A DNA stretch of 64,000 nt, taken from contig NZ_CP042305.1 in NCBI RefSeq assembly GCF_007859675.1, positions 372,001 through 436,000 on the forward strand. Direction: 5' to 3'. The position numbers were made by a program, and so were the translations under genes. Origin of the DNA: Humibacter ginsenosidimutans (lineage in GTDB: Bacteria; Actinomycetota; Actinomycetes; Actinomycetales; Microbacteriaceae). This document shows positions 9,396-17,533 of this stretch, piece by piece. Every line of letters begins with the position of its first letter. Within the stretch, counting starts at the first letter, position 1. The notes beneath the pieces were generated by a model that did not search any database, had not been told where the DNA came from, and worked only from the letters and a program-made list of their open reading frames with translations.

Positions 9396-9406
9396 CGCGC
9401 CTTCTT

Positions 9407-9435
9407 CCTATTTGTCGGCTAACGCTACAAATAGG
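9407..9435. promoter_or_regulatory. Inverted repeat upstream of the fructosamine-kinase-like gene
   Basis: Perfect 9-bp arms CCTATTTGT (9407-9415) and ACAAATAGG (9427-9435) are separated by 11 bases. The dyad ends 12 bases before the ATG at 9395 and is AT-rich against its surroundings, which fits an operator or promoter region. No regulator gene is adjacent, so the binding protein is unknown. Confidence 0.4.
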
Positions 9436-9446
9436 CTCACTTCACG

Positions 9447-9638
9447 TCAATGGGTCTCGAACCAGCCCGTTGTATCTCGTCGGCGACGGCCGACCGGATC
9501 GTTGGGATCGTCGCCGCCGCCGAGGCTGAGTGCGACGTCTTTGCGAGTCAGTTCGTCCGCGATGTCTCGCGCATCCGGAAGTGAGCGGGCGAAGCGGTCC
9601 AGCTTGGTCACCACGGGAGTGTCGTCGGCCGGACTGCG
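9447..9638 (-). pseudogene. Serine recombinase (resolvase/invertase) fragment
   Basis: Reading the minus strand, about 63 codons match the middle of a resolvase-family catalytic domain: TPVVTKLDRFARSLPDARD followed by IADELTRKDVALSLGG and DPNDPVGR. In intact serine recombinases this stretch follows the catalytic Ser by about 55 residues and continues into a long helix (LLFNVLAMVAEFE type) and a DNA-binding domain. Here the Gly-Gly/Asp-Pro junction is shortened and the sequence after VGR is unrelated and soon stops. The N-terminal part with the catalytic serine is also missing. This is therefore a decayed remnant, evidence that a transposon or invertible element once sat here. Confidence 0.8.
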
Positions 9639-9674
9639 GCGGGGGAGTGGCATGCGAATCGGTAGTGTTTGGCC

Positions 9675-10085
9675 ATGGCCAAAGAGGCGCAGCGCCGATT
9701 CCTTGAGTCCTTCCTCCGCACATATGAAGCCGGTGACTTCGAGCGCATGTGGGAGTTTTATTCGCCGGACTGCGATTACGCGGTTCTCGACCGGTTCGGG
9801 CTGGAGAAGACGACCGAGCGATACCAGAAATTCATGCGGGACTTTCTCGCGGCCTTTCCGGACCTCCATCACACGATCGAGAAGGTCGTTGTCGACGACG
9901 ACGAGCTGTGGGCTCTCTACACCGTCGCCGGAACGCATCTCGGGTCGTTGCGCGGCATGGAGCCGACTGGTCGGCAAGTGCGCTACGCCATCGTCGGGAT
10001 GTACACGGTTCATGACCAGCTGATCACACGGGCAGACTTTGTCTCGGATGACCTCCGTATGATGCGCCAACTCGGCTACGCGTGA
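9675..10085 (+). CDS. SnoaL-like (NTF2-fold) ester cyclase family protein
   Basis: A 136-residue single-domain protein of the SnoaL/NTF2-like fold (from ATG at 9675; a TTG two codons upstream is possible). The pattern FLRTYEAGDFERMWEFYSPD, then FLAAFPDLHHTIEKVVVDDDELWALYTVAGTH and a final FVSDDLRMMRQLGY, is characteristic of polyketide-cyclase-like proteins that occur widely in bacteria without assigned substrates. It lies between a recombinase fragment and a VOC protein in an accessory patch. A second, unrelated SnoaL-like gene is at 36250-36690. Function is not known. Confidence 0.8.
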   Translation: MAKEAQRRFLESFLRTYEAGDFERMWEFYSPDCDYAVLDRFGLEKTTERYQKFMRDFLAAFPDLHHTIEKVVVDDDELWALYTVAGTHLGSLRGMEPTGRQVRYAIVGMYTVHDQLITRADFVSDDLRMMRQLGYA

Positions 10086-10162
10086 CGGAAGGTCGCAAGT
10101 GGATGCTGCAGCGGGCGTGACAAGGACCTGCGTTCCGACTCAGGCCTCCTGGATATACCGGC

Positions 10163-10528
10163 TCAGTCTTCCTGGATATACACGAGGCCGTTGCCGAACG
10201 GATCGTCGAAGAAGAACATCGGGGAGCCGTCGCCGATCGAGATCGGTGCGTCGTTGTGTACCGCGCTGCCCGCGGCTCTGACGCGGCTGAAAGCCTCGGC
10301 CGCGTCGTGTGTGCCAAGTCGCAGGGCGACCGGGATCTCGCTGTCGGGCGGGAGCAGCACGATTCCGACGGACGACCCCGGCGGAACCACTTCGATCATC
10401 CTCGCACCGGGCCAGGGCTCACCGTCATATCTGACCTCGCAACCGAGCACGTCTCGGTAATACTCGAGGGCCCGGTCCTGGTCGGGAACCGGCACCGTCA
10501 CGCTCAACACCCGCGTCGTGGTCGCCAT
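10163..10528 (-). CDS. VOC (glyoxalase/bleomycin-resistance fold) family protein
   Basis: A 121-residue single VOC domain: N-terminal beta strand VLSVTVPVPDQDRALEYYRDVLGCEV, middle WPGARMIEVVPPGSSVGIVLL and C-terminal FFFDDPFGNGLVYIQED. The family binds a metal and includes glyoxalases, dioxygenases and antibiotic-binding proteins. The DPFGN and VYIQED segment keeps the usual metal-binding Glu near the C-terminus. Substrate unknown. The gene faces the SnoaL-like gene tail-to-tail with 77 bases between them. Confidence 0.85.
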   Translation of the reverse strand: MATTTRVLSVTVPVPDQDRALEYYRDVLGCEVRYDGEPWPGARMIEVVPPGSSVGIVLLPPDSEIPVALRLGTHDAAEAFSRVRAAGSAVHNDAPISIGDGSPMFFFDDPFGNGLVYIQED

Positions 10529-10942
10529 CCCATCAGGGTCCCATGTGGGCCCGACATCGAACCAGTCGGCAGGTTCCCCATGGACGCTGGTCGGACTCTC
10601 CGATCATGTGAGCCCCTTCACGCTGCCGAACTCGACGACGACGCAGCAGGGGAGTGGGCAGCGACCACGAAACCGCAGATCGTGCGGAGACACAATCAGT
10701 CGAACTGACATAATCAACATTATCGGACATATTGCGAAGCGGGGTGCTGAGTCCCACGACTCGGTTCGGTCCCATGATTCTGCGGTCATCTCATGCGAGT
10801 GATCGGCGGAACCCGAACACCGACGCAGAGTCACAGCCGTGACACGAATCGGGTGATTCGGCCCGAATCAGCGCTGAAACCGGCGGGTCCGCGTCTAGGC
10901 TGCCGACAAAGCTCACAGCTTGCATTCAGGAAAGGTGGCCCC
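10529..10942. other. 414-bp intergenic stretch without a convincing gene
   Basis: No reading frame here has family-like content. The stretch is less GC-rich than its surroundings and contains the res-like dyad at 10706-10729. It ends with AGGAAAGGTGG, the ribosome binding site of the HdeD-like gene, whose promoter must lie here. With the recombinase fragment at 9447-9638 it marks this patch as acquired or rearranged DNA. Confidence 0.6.
10706..10729. other. Res-like imperfect dyad (candidate recombinase site)
   Basis: TGACATAAT and ATTATCGGACA form an imperfect inverted repeat about a 4-base centre. The right arm read backwards is TGTCCGATAAT, which resembles the TGTCYGATAA half-sites bound by Tn3/gamma-delta-type resolvases. 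It lies about 1 kb from the resolvase fragment. The identification rests on similarity to remembered half-site consensus only. Confidence 0.35.
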
Positions 10943-11494
10943 ATGTCCGCTGAAAGCCCCGCAGCGAAGTCCGCGGTGAACGGAGTCCGAACCGCACTCG
11001 GCATCGGTGGCGTCGTCTCGCTCGTCGTCGGCATCATCATCCTCGTGTGGCCGGGTCACGCACTCACGGCCCTCACCTGGCTCATCGCGCTGTATGCGAT
11101 CGTGGCCGGGGTCGTGTACGCAGGGCTCGGCATCTTCTCGAAGGTGATGGGCGGGTGGTCGAGGGTCGGACACATCGTGCTCGGCGTGTTGTTCATCATC
11201 GCCGGCATCATCATGTTCGCGAACCTCTCGACGTCGACGACTCTGCTCCTCCTGTTCTTCGGTGTGTTCGTCGGCATCGTCTGGATCATCGAGGGCATCG
11301 TCGCCCTGACGACGCTCGGGGGTGCCCAGTCGAAGGCGTGGAGCCTCTTCTTCGCGATCCTGAGCATCATCGCGGGCATCATCCTGCTGTTCTCGCCCAT
11401 CATGGGCACCCTCGTGCTCGTGTGGCTGCTGGGGATCTCGCTTGTGGTGCTCGGGATCGTACAGATCGTGCGCGCCTTCACGTTCAAGGGCTAG
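10943..11494 (+). CDS. HdeD/DUF308 family membrane protein
   Basis: A 183-residue integral membrane protein with six hydrophobic segments arranged as three pairs, each pair with the form ALGIGGVVSLVVGIIILVWPG, HIVLGVLFIIAGIIMFANLS or LFFAILSIIAGIILLFSPI. This internal threefold repeat with WPG/SP turns is the hallmark of the HdeD/DUF308 family. HdeD is linked to acid resistance in Escherichia coli; no biochemical function is established for the actinobacterial proteins. ATG at 10943 has a strong AGGAAAGGTGG upstream. The gene ends at a hairpin shared with the convergent peptidase gene. Confidence 0.85.
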   Translation: MSAESPAAKSAVNGVRTALGIGGVVSLVVGIIILVWPGHALTALTWLIALYAIVAGVVYAGLGIFSKVMGGWSRVGHIVLGVLFIIAGIIMFANLSTSTTLLLLFFGVFVGIVWIIEGIVALTTLGGAQSKAWSLFFAILSIIAGIILLFSPIMGTLVLVWLLGISLVVLGIVQIVRAFTFKG

Positions 11495-11516
11495 AGAAGA
11501 AGACGACGTTCGCGAC

Positions 11517-11555
11517 GCGAACGGGGCGGCGGACAGCATCCATCGCCCCGTTCGC
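11517..11555. terminator. Bidirectional hairpin between the HdeD-like and S9 peptidase genes
   Basis: A perfect 12-bp stem, GCGAACGGGGCG (11517-11528) with CGCCCCGTTCGC (11544-11555), and a 15-base loop sit between two convergent stops (11494 and 11567). There is only a short T-rich stretch after it (CCTTT), so termination efficiency is uncertain. Confidence 0.6.
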
Positions 11556-11566
11556 GCCTTTCGCGG

Positions 11567-13581
11567 TCAGTCGTCTTCGGCGACCCCGACCGGCAGCGTG
11601 CTGCTCCACCAGTCGAGGATGATCTCGAAGCGCTGTACCCGGTGGCGAGGTCGGCCGGCTCTGCTGAGCTCGTGGTCCTCTCCCGGAAAGACGACGAGTT
11701 CTGTGCTCACGCCCGCTCGCCGCAACGACGCGTAGTAGCGCTGCGCTTGCGACAGCGGACAACGCAGGTCGTTCTCCGAATGCATGACGAGCGTGGGCGT
11801 GCGCACGTCGCCGACGTGGGCCTGCGGACTCTGCGCCTCGATCGCCTCACGCGACTCGCCGTTGTACTCCTGGGCGAAGAATGAGCCGATGTCGCTTGTC
11901 CCGATGAAGAACTCGGGGTCGAGGAATCCGCGCTCCACGATCGCGCCGACGAATCGATGGTCGTGGGCGATGGTCCAGGCCGTCAGGTATCCGCCGTACG
12001 AGCCGCCGAGGATGCCGACTCGGCCGCCGTCGAGCTGCGGATGCTCCGCGACGGCAGCATCCAGGAAGTCGAGCACGTCGTTGAGGTCGACGGTGCCCAT
12101 GCGTTCCTTGATCGCACGCCCGTGCCCCTGGCCGTATCCCGCCGACCCGCGCGGGTTGCAGTACACGACCGCATAGCCGGCATCCGCGTATACCTGCGAC
12201 TCGTCGAAGAGGTGCACGGAGTATTGCGCGAACGGACCGCCATGGATGTTGAGCAGCACGGGGTGCGGCCCCTCCCCCTGCGGAATCACGACCCAGCCGT
12301 GGATCGGGTACCCGTCTCGGCCCGTCGCCTCGAGCTCCATCGGAACACGGATGCCCGTCGCTCGCACCTCGGCGGAGAAGTCGGTCAGAAGACGCGGGGT
12401 CGTGCTGCCCGCGCGGAGGACGGCGACGTCGCCGAAGCTGGTGGCGTCTTGAAACGACACCACGATCGTCGAGCCGGCATGCGCGATGCCGGTGACCTCG
12501 CGGTCCGTGAGCAGTTCCTCGAGCGGTCCCTCGTCGGTGACGCGCACGAGGCGGACGCGTCCGCGTGCGCGATCGAGCACCAGGGTGCCGTCGGATGTGG
12601 ACACCACACAGGAACCGATCTCGCCGAGGTCGACGGTCTCTTCATCGGTGAGGCGACGTGCCGGGCGTCCGGACGCATCGACAACGTACAGTGCCGTGTT
12701 CTTGGCCACGAAATCGCGTCCGGACGGCCCCATGTCCTGCGCCAGGAAGTACGGCCGTCCGTCGGCTCCGAAAGCGACGGCTCCCGCAGAACCGTTGATC
12801 GACAGGTGCTGATCGGCACCGACGACGAGCGTCCCCTCGCCACCGGTCGTCGGCACGAGCGTGAGGATGCTCACCAGGTCGTCGTCCGCCGTGGCGTGCC
12901 CGTCCGAGACCACGGCGATGCCGGTGCCGTCGTGCGTGAAGGCGATGCCGCCGTGGTCGGCGTCGCCGAACGTGAGCTGTCGAGCTTCGGGAACCCCGGG
13001 CCGCGTCGCCGCCGGGCCGTCGGCCGAAGCCGCGGGCTGGATCACGGGCGCCTCGGTGACGGCGGGCACATCGACGATGAAGACCTGAGGACGTCGGTCG
13101 CGCATCCAGCCGAGGCCGTTCGAGAGATAACGGGCGGTGGTGAACCGACGCGCGGGCTCGGCGCCCGCGTCGAGTCCGTCGACGGTGCCGTAGCGACCCT
13201 TCTCCGGCACGCGAGAGATGAAGGCGAGCGCGTGCCCGTCGGGCGACCAGGCGAATTCCGTGACGCCGAGCGGCTGGTCCGTGACTCGCAGGGGCTCTCC
13301 CCGGCGGCCGTCATCACGTGCAGTTGAGCAGGGGCGCCTTGCTCGGACCGCAGGAACGCCAGAAGAGAGCCGTCAGGAGAGAACTGCGGTGCGGAGTCGC
13401 GGAACCCTCGGGAGAGGCGGCGGGGCCCGATCTCGGCCGCCGTGTCGATGGACCAGAGCTGGCCGACGTACGCGTCGGCGTCGAGATCAGGGTGCGTGGC
13501 GGCGACGACGGCGACGCGCCCGTCAGGGCTCAGCGTGGGACGCGAGACGGAGACGAGCCGCGTGATGTCCTCGGCCTTCAC
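11567..13581 (-). CDS. S9 family prolyl-oligopeptidase-type serine peptidase (frameshifted as sequenced)
   Basis: A two-domain alpha/beta-hydrolase peptidase with an N-terminal beta-propeller (WD40-like strands such as PTLSPDGRVAVVAATHPD and APQFSPDGSLLAFLRSE) and a C-terminal catalytic domain. The nucleophile is in GILGGSYGGYLTAW, the acid in HSENDLRCPLSQAQ and the His in FPGEDHELSRAG. The GTG start at 13581 (VKAEDITRLVSVS) is 5 bases after the SDR stop. The frame breaks near 13299-13302 (residue ~94): upstream reads HVMTAAGE, downstream reads EPLRVTDQPLGVTEFAWSPD. A run of four C on the plus strand there would need five to be continuous; the repaired protein would be 671 residues, normal for the family. 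Probably intact in the organism. Confidence 0.88.
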
Positions 13582-13585
13582 CCGG

Positions 13586-14353
13586 TCAGCCTTCTTCGCC
13601 GAAGTCGTCGATGTCGCCGATGAGGCGGGTGTGGTCGGTCGGAACCGGTTCGACGGCGGCCAGAGCGACCTCCGCGGCGAACTCGCCCACGTTGTAGAGG
13701 CGACCAGCGGCATCCTTGCGGGCCTGGATCGCGCCGGGGTTCGCGCGCTCGAGCAGCGTCGCGGTGATGGTGCCCTCGATCATGTCGCCGGAGACGACGA
13801 CGAAGCCGATGCCGCGGGCATCCAGCTCGGGGATCAGATCGCGCAGGGCGTCCTCCCCCGCTCGCTTGCTCAGCGCGACCGGCTCGTACTCCGGCATGGT
13901 CGGCGTCGTGCGGATGAAGTGGGCCTGGTGGCTGGTGACGAACACGACGCGCGAGCCCTCGCCGAGCAGCGGCAGCGCGGCCGTCAGCACATTCACCTGG
14001 GCGTCGCGGTTGAGCTTCATCGCGTAGTCGGACTCCATGCCCGACTCCATGCCGCCCGAAGCGTTGAGCACGAGGATGTCGAGCCCACCGAGTTCGCGCT
14101 GCACCGTCGCGAACATATCGGCCACCGACTGCGGGTCGGTGAGGTCGGCGCCGACGACGAGTGCGGTGCCGCCCGATGCCTCGATCGAGTCGGCGAGCTT
14201 GCGGGCCCGCGCCTCCTTGTTGCGGTAGTTGATGACGACGCTCGCTCCCGCGCCGGCGAAATACCCGATGGTGTCGGCGCCGATTCCGCGGGACGATCCC
14301 GTGACGAGAGCGCGCTTTCCGGTCAGCGACGACGGTTCGAGGGGGTTGCTCAC
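13586..14353 (-). CDS. SDR family NAD(P)-dependent oxidoreductase
   Basis: A 255-residue short-chain dehydrogenase. The cofactor loop GSSRGIGADTIGYF is near residue 16, followed by NLAxG-like LVLNASGGMESG and a catalytic region reading FVTSHQAHFIRTTPTMPEYEPVALSK. The usual YxxxK is EYEPVALSK, where the tyrosine-lysine spacing is altered, so catalysis by the classical residues is not certain. GTG at 14353 (VSNPLEPSSLTGKRAL) is the likely start; the same frame continues upstream but is not SDR-like. It probably shares a transcript with the S9 peptidase. Substrate unknown. Confidence 0.85.
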   Translation of the reverse strand: MSNPLEPSSLTGKRALVTGSSRGIGADTIGYFAGAGASVVINYRNKEARARKLADSIEASGGTALVVGADLTDPQSVADMFATVQRELGGLDILVLNASGGMESGMESDYAMKLNRDAQVNVLTAALPLLGEGSRVVFVTSHQAHFIRTTPTMPEYEPVALSKRAGEDALRDLIPELDARGIGFVVVSGDMIEGTITATLLERANPGAIQARKDAAGRLYNVGEFAAEVALAAVEPVPTDHTRLIGDIDDFGEEG

Positions 14354-14507
14354 GTGGTATCTCCTACGGCTCTTCGGTGGGAACGAGCGCCCGAAAGGGC
14401 ACCACGACAGTATCTCAGCGATCCTTTGCCGCTTCGGCGGAGAGCTCTTGCGGTGCAGCAGCCTCATGCTGGTACCGTCGGAACCACTCGAAGGGAGCCC
14501 GCCCGAC

Positions 14508-14987
14508 ATGGATGTCGTTTCGTCGTACGCGTGGATCGGCTGGCTGGTGCTGATCCTCGTCTTCGTGATCGTCGAGATGCTCTCGCTCGACTTCGTGTTC
14601 CTCATGCTCGCGATCGGGTCGCTCGGCGGTCTCATCAGCGGACTCTTCGGGCTGCCGTGGTGGGCCCAGATCGCCGTCGCCGCCGTGCTGTCACTGCTTC
14701 TGCTCTTCTTGATCAGACCACCGTTGCTTCGCGCGCTGCGCCGGGGCGGCGATCCCACGCGCAGCAACGTGCCGGCGCTGCTCGGCACGGAGGGCAGCGT
14801 CGTGCAATCCTTCGGCGGCCACGACACGGGGCTGGTCAAGCTCGCCAACGGCGAGGTGTGGACCTCGAGACTCGCCGGGGACGAGGCATCCGCGCCGGCC
14901 CTGGAGCCGGGATCCCGCGTGACGGTGACGGCGATCGAAGGCGCGACGGCCGTCGTCGTGCCGGCAGGAAGGCAAACCCATGAATGA
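14508..14987 (+). CDS. NfeD family membrane protein
   Basis: A 159-residue protein with an N-terminal hydrophobic hairpin (WIGWLVLILVFVIVEMLSLDFVFLMLAIGSLGGLI, WWAQIAVAAVLSLLLLFLI) and a C-terminal OB-fold domain (LLGTEGSVVQSFGGHDTGLVKLANGEVWTSRL). NfeD proteins are encoded next to SPFH/stomatin proteins and are thought to work with them in membrane microdomains. Here the SPFH gene overlaps its last 8 bases. ATG at 14508 follows AAGGGAG. The pairing makes the call secure though no enzyme activity is expected. Confidence 0.92.
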   Translation: MDVVSSYAWIGWLVLILVFVIVEMLSLDFVFLMLAIGSLGGLISGLFGLPWWAQIAVAAVLSLLLLFLIRPPLLRALRRGGDPTRSNVPALLGTEGSVVQSFGGHDTGLVKLANGEVWTSRLAGDEASAPALEPGSRVTVTAIEGATAVVVPAGRQTHE

Positions 14988-16182
14988 TACGGAGGCCCTG
15001 GTCGTGCAGATCATCGTGGCGATCATCGTTCTGATCGTCCTCATCTTCGTGCTCGTCACCCTGTTCAGGGCGATTCGCATCGTTCCGCAGGCGACAGCGG
15101 GAATCGTCGAGCGGCTCGGTCGCTACCACAAGACCCTCTCCCCCGGTCTGAACCTGCTGGTGCCGTTCGTGGACCGGCTGCGACCGCTGCTCGACATGCG
15201 CGAGCAGGTGGTGAGCTTTCCGCCTCAGCCGGTGATCACCGAGGACAACCTCGTGGTCTCCATAGACACCGTCGTCTACTTTCAGGTGACGGATGCCAGG
15301 GCTGCGACGTACGAGATCGCCAACTACCTCAGCGCTGTCGAGCAGCTCACCACCACCACGCTGCGCAACGTGGTCGGCGGCCTGAACCTCGAAGAGACCC
15401 TGACGAGCCGAGACAACATCAACAATCAGCTGCGCAGCGTGCTCGACGATGCCACGGGCAAGTGGGGCATCCGAGTAAGCCGCGTGGAGCTCAAGGCGAT
15501 CGACCCGCCCGCGTCCATTCAGGACTCGATGGAGAAGCAGATGCGCGCCGAGCGCGATCGTCGTGCGCTCATCCTCACCGCGGAGGGCACGAAACAGTCC
15601 GCGATCCTCACCGCGGAGGGCACGAAGCAGGCGGCGATCCTGAACGCCGAAGGCTCCGCGCGTGCAGCGGTGCTCGAGGCTGAAGGCCAGGCGAAGGCGA
15701 TCAACACGGTGTTCACCGCCATCCACCAGGGCAAGCCGGACAACCTTCTGCTCGCATACCAGTACCTGCAGACTCTGCCGAAGATCGCCGACGGCGCCTC
15801 GAACAAGCTCTGGCTCATCCCCAGCGAGTTCACGGAGGCGCTGCGTGGCATCGGCAAAGGATTCGCGACCCAGGGCGCGGGCAACCCCTTCAGCGCGTTC
15901 CTGCCTGGTGCAGCCGAAGGACCCTCAGCCACAGCCGACGATGCGTTCCTGTCCGGTGTGGACGGAAGCTCCTCGTCGGCCGCAGTCGACGATTCCGCGC
16001 TGACGGACGATTCGTCGGCGGAGGCCGTCGCGGCGGCCGAGCAGGAGGTGGCGAAGGCCGAGGACGCCGCAGCCCCGGGAGTCACGGCGCCGGTCGGTGA
16101 TGTGGCTGCGGAATCACCGTCGACCGGCGACGCATCGGCGAGCGATGACCCGTCGGGCGGCTCGCCGAAGACGGATGCCTGA
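14980..16182 (+). CDS. SPFH/Band 7 (stomatin-like) membrane protein
   Basis: A 400-residue scaffold protein. An N-terminal membrane helix (ALVVQIIVAIIVLIVLIFVLVTLF) leads into the SPFH domain (IVPQATAGIVERLGRYHKTL, ITEDNLVVSIDTVVYFQV, then ISRVELKAIDPP-like VSRVELKAIDPPASIQDSM). A coiled-coil follows that contains a visible tandem decapeptide repeat (AILTAEGTKQ twice, then AILNAEGSAR), and the C-terminal ~90 residues are acidic and Ala/Ser-rich. The start ATG is inside the last codons of the NfeD gene (ATGAATGA). The stop overlaps the next gene by 8 bases. Likely an inner-membrane microdomain organiser acting with NfeD. Confidence 0.93.
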   Translation: MNDTEALVVQIIVAIIVLIVLIFVLVTLFRAIRIVPQATAGIVERLGRYHKTLSPGLNLLVPFVDRLRPLLDMREQVVSFPPQPVITEDNLVVSIDTVVYFQVTDARAATYEIANYLSAVEQLTTTTLRNVVGGLNLEETLTSRDNINNQLRSVLDDATGKWGIRVSRVELKAIDPPASIQDSMEKQMRAERDRRALILTAEGTKQSAILTAEGTKQAAILNAEGSARAAVLEAEGQAKAINTVFTAIHQGKPDNLLLAYQYLQTLPKIADGASNKLWLIPSEFTEALRGIGKGFATQGAGNPFSAFLPGAAEGPSATADDAFLSGVDGSSSSAAVDDSALTDDSSAEAVAAAEQEVAKAEDAAAPGVTAPVGDVAAESPSTGDASASDDPSGGSPKTDA

Positions 16183-16945
16183 CCCGGTCAGGTACTTCGA
16201 CGGAGCCCCGCCGCGCTCGATCGCGCACCGAGGGCTTGCACTGCACGCACAGGAGAACACGCTGGAGGCGTTCGCTGCGGCGCTCGACGCCGGCGCGGAC
16301 ATCCTCGAGACCGATGTGCACGCCAGCGCAGACGGCGTCGCCGTGATCTGTCACGACGACGACCTGTCTCGGATCGCGGGCGTGGATGCGCCCGTCGAGC
16401 AGCTGGCGTCGGATGAGCTCCTGCGGCTGAGCCTGGTCGGGGGCGGACGACTCGCCACGCTCGCGGAGACGCTGGAGCGGTTTCCGCGTGCACGCTTCAA
16501 CATCGATGTGAAGACCGATGCGGCCCTCTCCCCCACAGTCGCCGCCGTCGGGACTGCCGGCGCGCAGCAACGTGTGCTGATCGCCTCGTTCGCGCAGCGC
16601 CGCCGCCGCCGTGCGGTACGCGCACTGGCGGGCGCGGCGACGTCGGCGTCGACACCGGGTGTCGCGCTCGCGCTGATGGGCACCTGGCTGCGTCTTCCTC
16701 CCCTGGTGCGCCTGGCGCTCCGCGACGTGGATGCCGTGCAGGTGCCCAGGCGGCAGGGCAGCGTGACCGTCGTCTCACCGTCGTTCGTGCGGGCCGTGCA
16801 CGATGCAGGGCGGGAGGTGCACGTCTGGACGGTCAACGATCCCGATGAGATGCGCGAGCTGCTGTCGATGGGTGTCGACGGCATCATCACGGACCGCTGC
16901 GATCTGCTCGCCGGGGTGCTCGACGGCCCCCGTTCTGGGCGCTGA
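16175..16945 (+). CDS. Glycerophosphodiester phosphodiesterase
   Basis: A 256-residue GDPD-family TIM-barrel enzyme that splits glycerophosphodiesters to glycerol-3-phosphate and an alcohol. The active-site residues are visible: IAHRGLALHAQENTLEAF near residue 15, ETDVHASADGVAVICHDDDLSRI near 45-65 and the C-terminal VHVWTVNDPDEMRELLSMGVDGIITD. There is no signal peptide, so the enzyme should be cytoplasmic. ATG at 16175 overlaps the SPFH stop by 8 bases, placing it in a three-gene operon with NfeD and the SPFH protein; a membrane-lipid link is inferred. Confidence 0.92.
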   Translation: MPDPVRYFDGAPPRSIAHRGLALHAQENTLEAFAAALDAGADILETDVHASADGVAVICHDDDLSRIAGVDAPVEQLASDELLRLSLVGGGRLATLAETLERFPRARFNIDVKTDAALSPTVAAVGTAGAQQRVLIASFAQRRRRRAVRALAGAATSASTPGVALALMGTWLRLPPLVRLALRDVDAVQVPRRQGSVTVVSPSFVRAVHDAGREVHVWTVNDPDEMRELLSMGVDGIITDRCDLLAGVLDGPRSGR

Positions 16946-17066
16946 CGACTGGGCTGTCTGCGAGCAAAATCCCTGAAAGGAGGCTGAATCCCCGCGAGGG
17001 GCGGGCAGATAACGCACAGCTTGACGGTTTATAAGTGTGGATGCATCGCGAGAAGGAGACCACACA

Positions 17067-17432
17067 ATGGCAGATCGCAGCTTGCGCGGAATGAGACTCG
17101 GCGCCCAGAGCTTACAGAGCGAAGAGGGCGTCACGTTTTCTGCGCGTACCACCTACACCTACCAGTGCTCGAGTTGCGACCGGGACACTCAGGTCGTCTT
17201 CGCTGCCGACGCCGAAGCTCCCGAGACGTGGGAGTGCAAGTACTGCGGTCACGAGGCCACGCTGCTCGTGAATGACGCACCGGTCGAGATCGACCGCTCC
17301 GACGTCAAGGCGCCGCGCAGCCACTGGGACATGCTGCTCGAGCGTCGCACGCGCGCCGAGCTCGAGGAGCTGCTCGAGGAACGCCTCGCCTACCTGCGGT
17401 CACGCCGCGGGGAGCACAAGATCGGCGCCTGA
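17067..17432 (+). CDS. rbpA: RNA polymerase-binding protein RbpA
   Basis: An actinobacteria-specific transcription factor that binds RNA polymerase and group 1/2 sigma factors and stabilises open complexes. The 121 residues begin MADRSLRGMRLGAQSLQSEE, the conserved tail that contacts the polymerase, followed by a beta core with two Cys-x2-Cys pairs (YQCSSCDRD and WECKYCGH) that could bind zinc as in Streptomyces. The C-terminal sigma-interacting helix ends LLERRTRAELEELLEERLAYL. ATG at 17067 has AGAAGGAG upstream. TATAAG at 17030-17035 is a possible -10 element. A strong terminator follows at 17465, so the gene is probably transcribed alone. Confidence 0.97.
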   Translation: MADRSLRGMRLGAQSLQSEEGVTFSARTTYTYQCSSCDRDTQVVFAADAEAPETWECKYCGHEATLLVNDAPVEIDRSDVKAPRSHWDMLLERRTRAELEELLEERLAYLRSRRGEHKIGA

Positions 17433-17464
17433 CCGCCCGAGCGGTCCGTAGCGACGAGACACGA

Positions 17465-17491
17465 CGCAGCCTGCCTGGCAGGCTGCGTTTT
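17465..17491 (+). terminator. Intrinsic terminator downstream of rbpA
   Basis: Perfect 11-bp arms CGCAGCCTGCC (17465-17475) and GGCAGGCTGCG (17477-17487) are followed by TTTT. It is the clearest classical rho-independent terminator in the window and could also stop transcription coming from the lnt side. Confidence 0.85.
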
Positions 17492-17533
17492 CGTGTGCCC
17501 GGAAACCGGTCGCCTGTGCGCTCGGACCGGCGT

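Noticed and set aside
10533-10834. Two overlapping minus-strand open frames of 76-80 codons in the 10.5-10.9 kb gap
   Set aside because: No ribosome binding site, composition or motif supports them; the res-like dyad lies inside.
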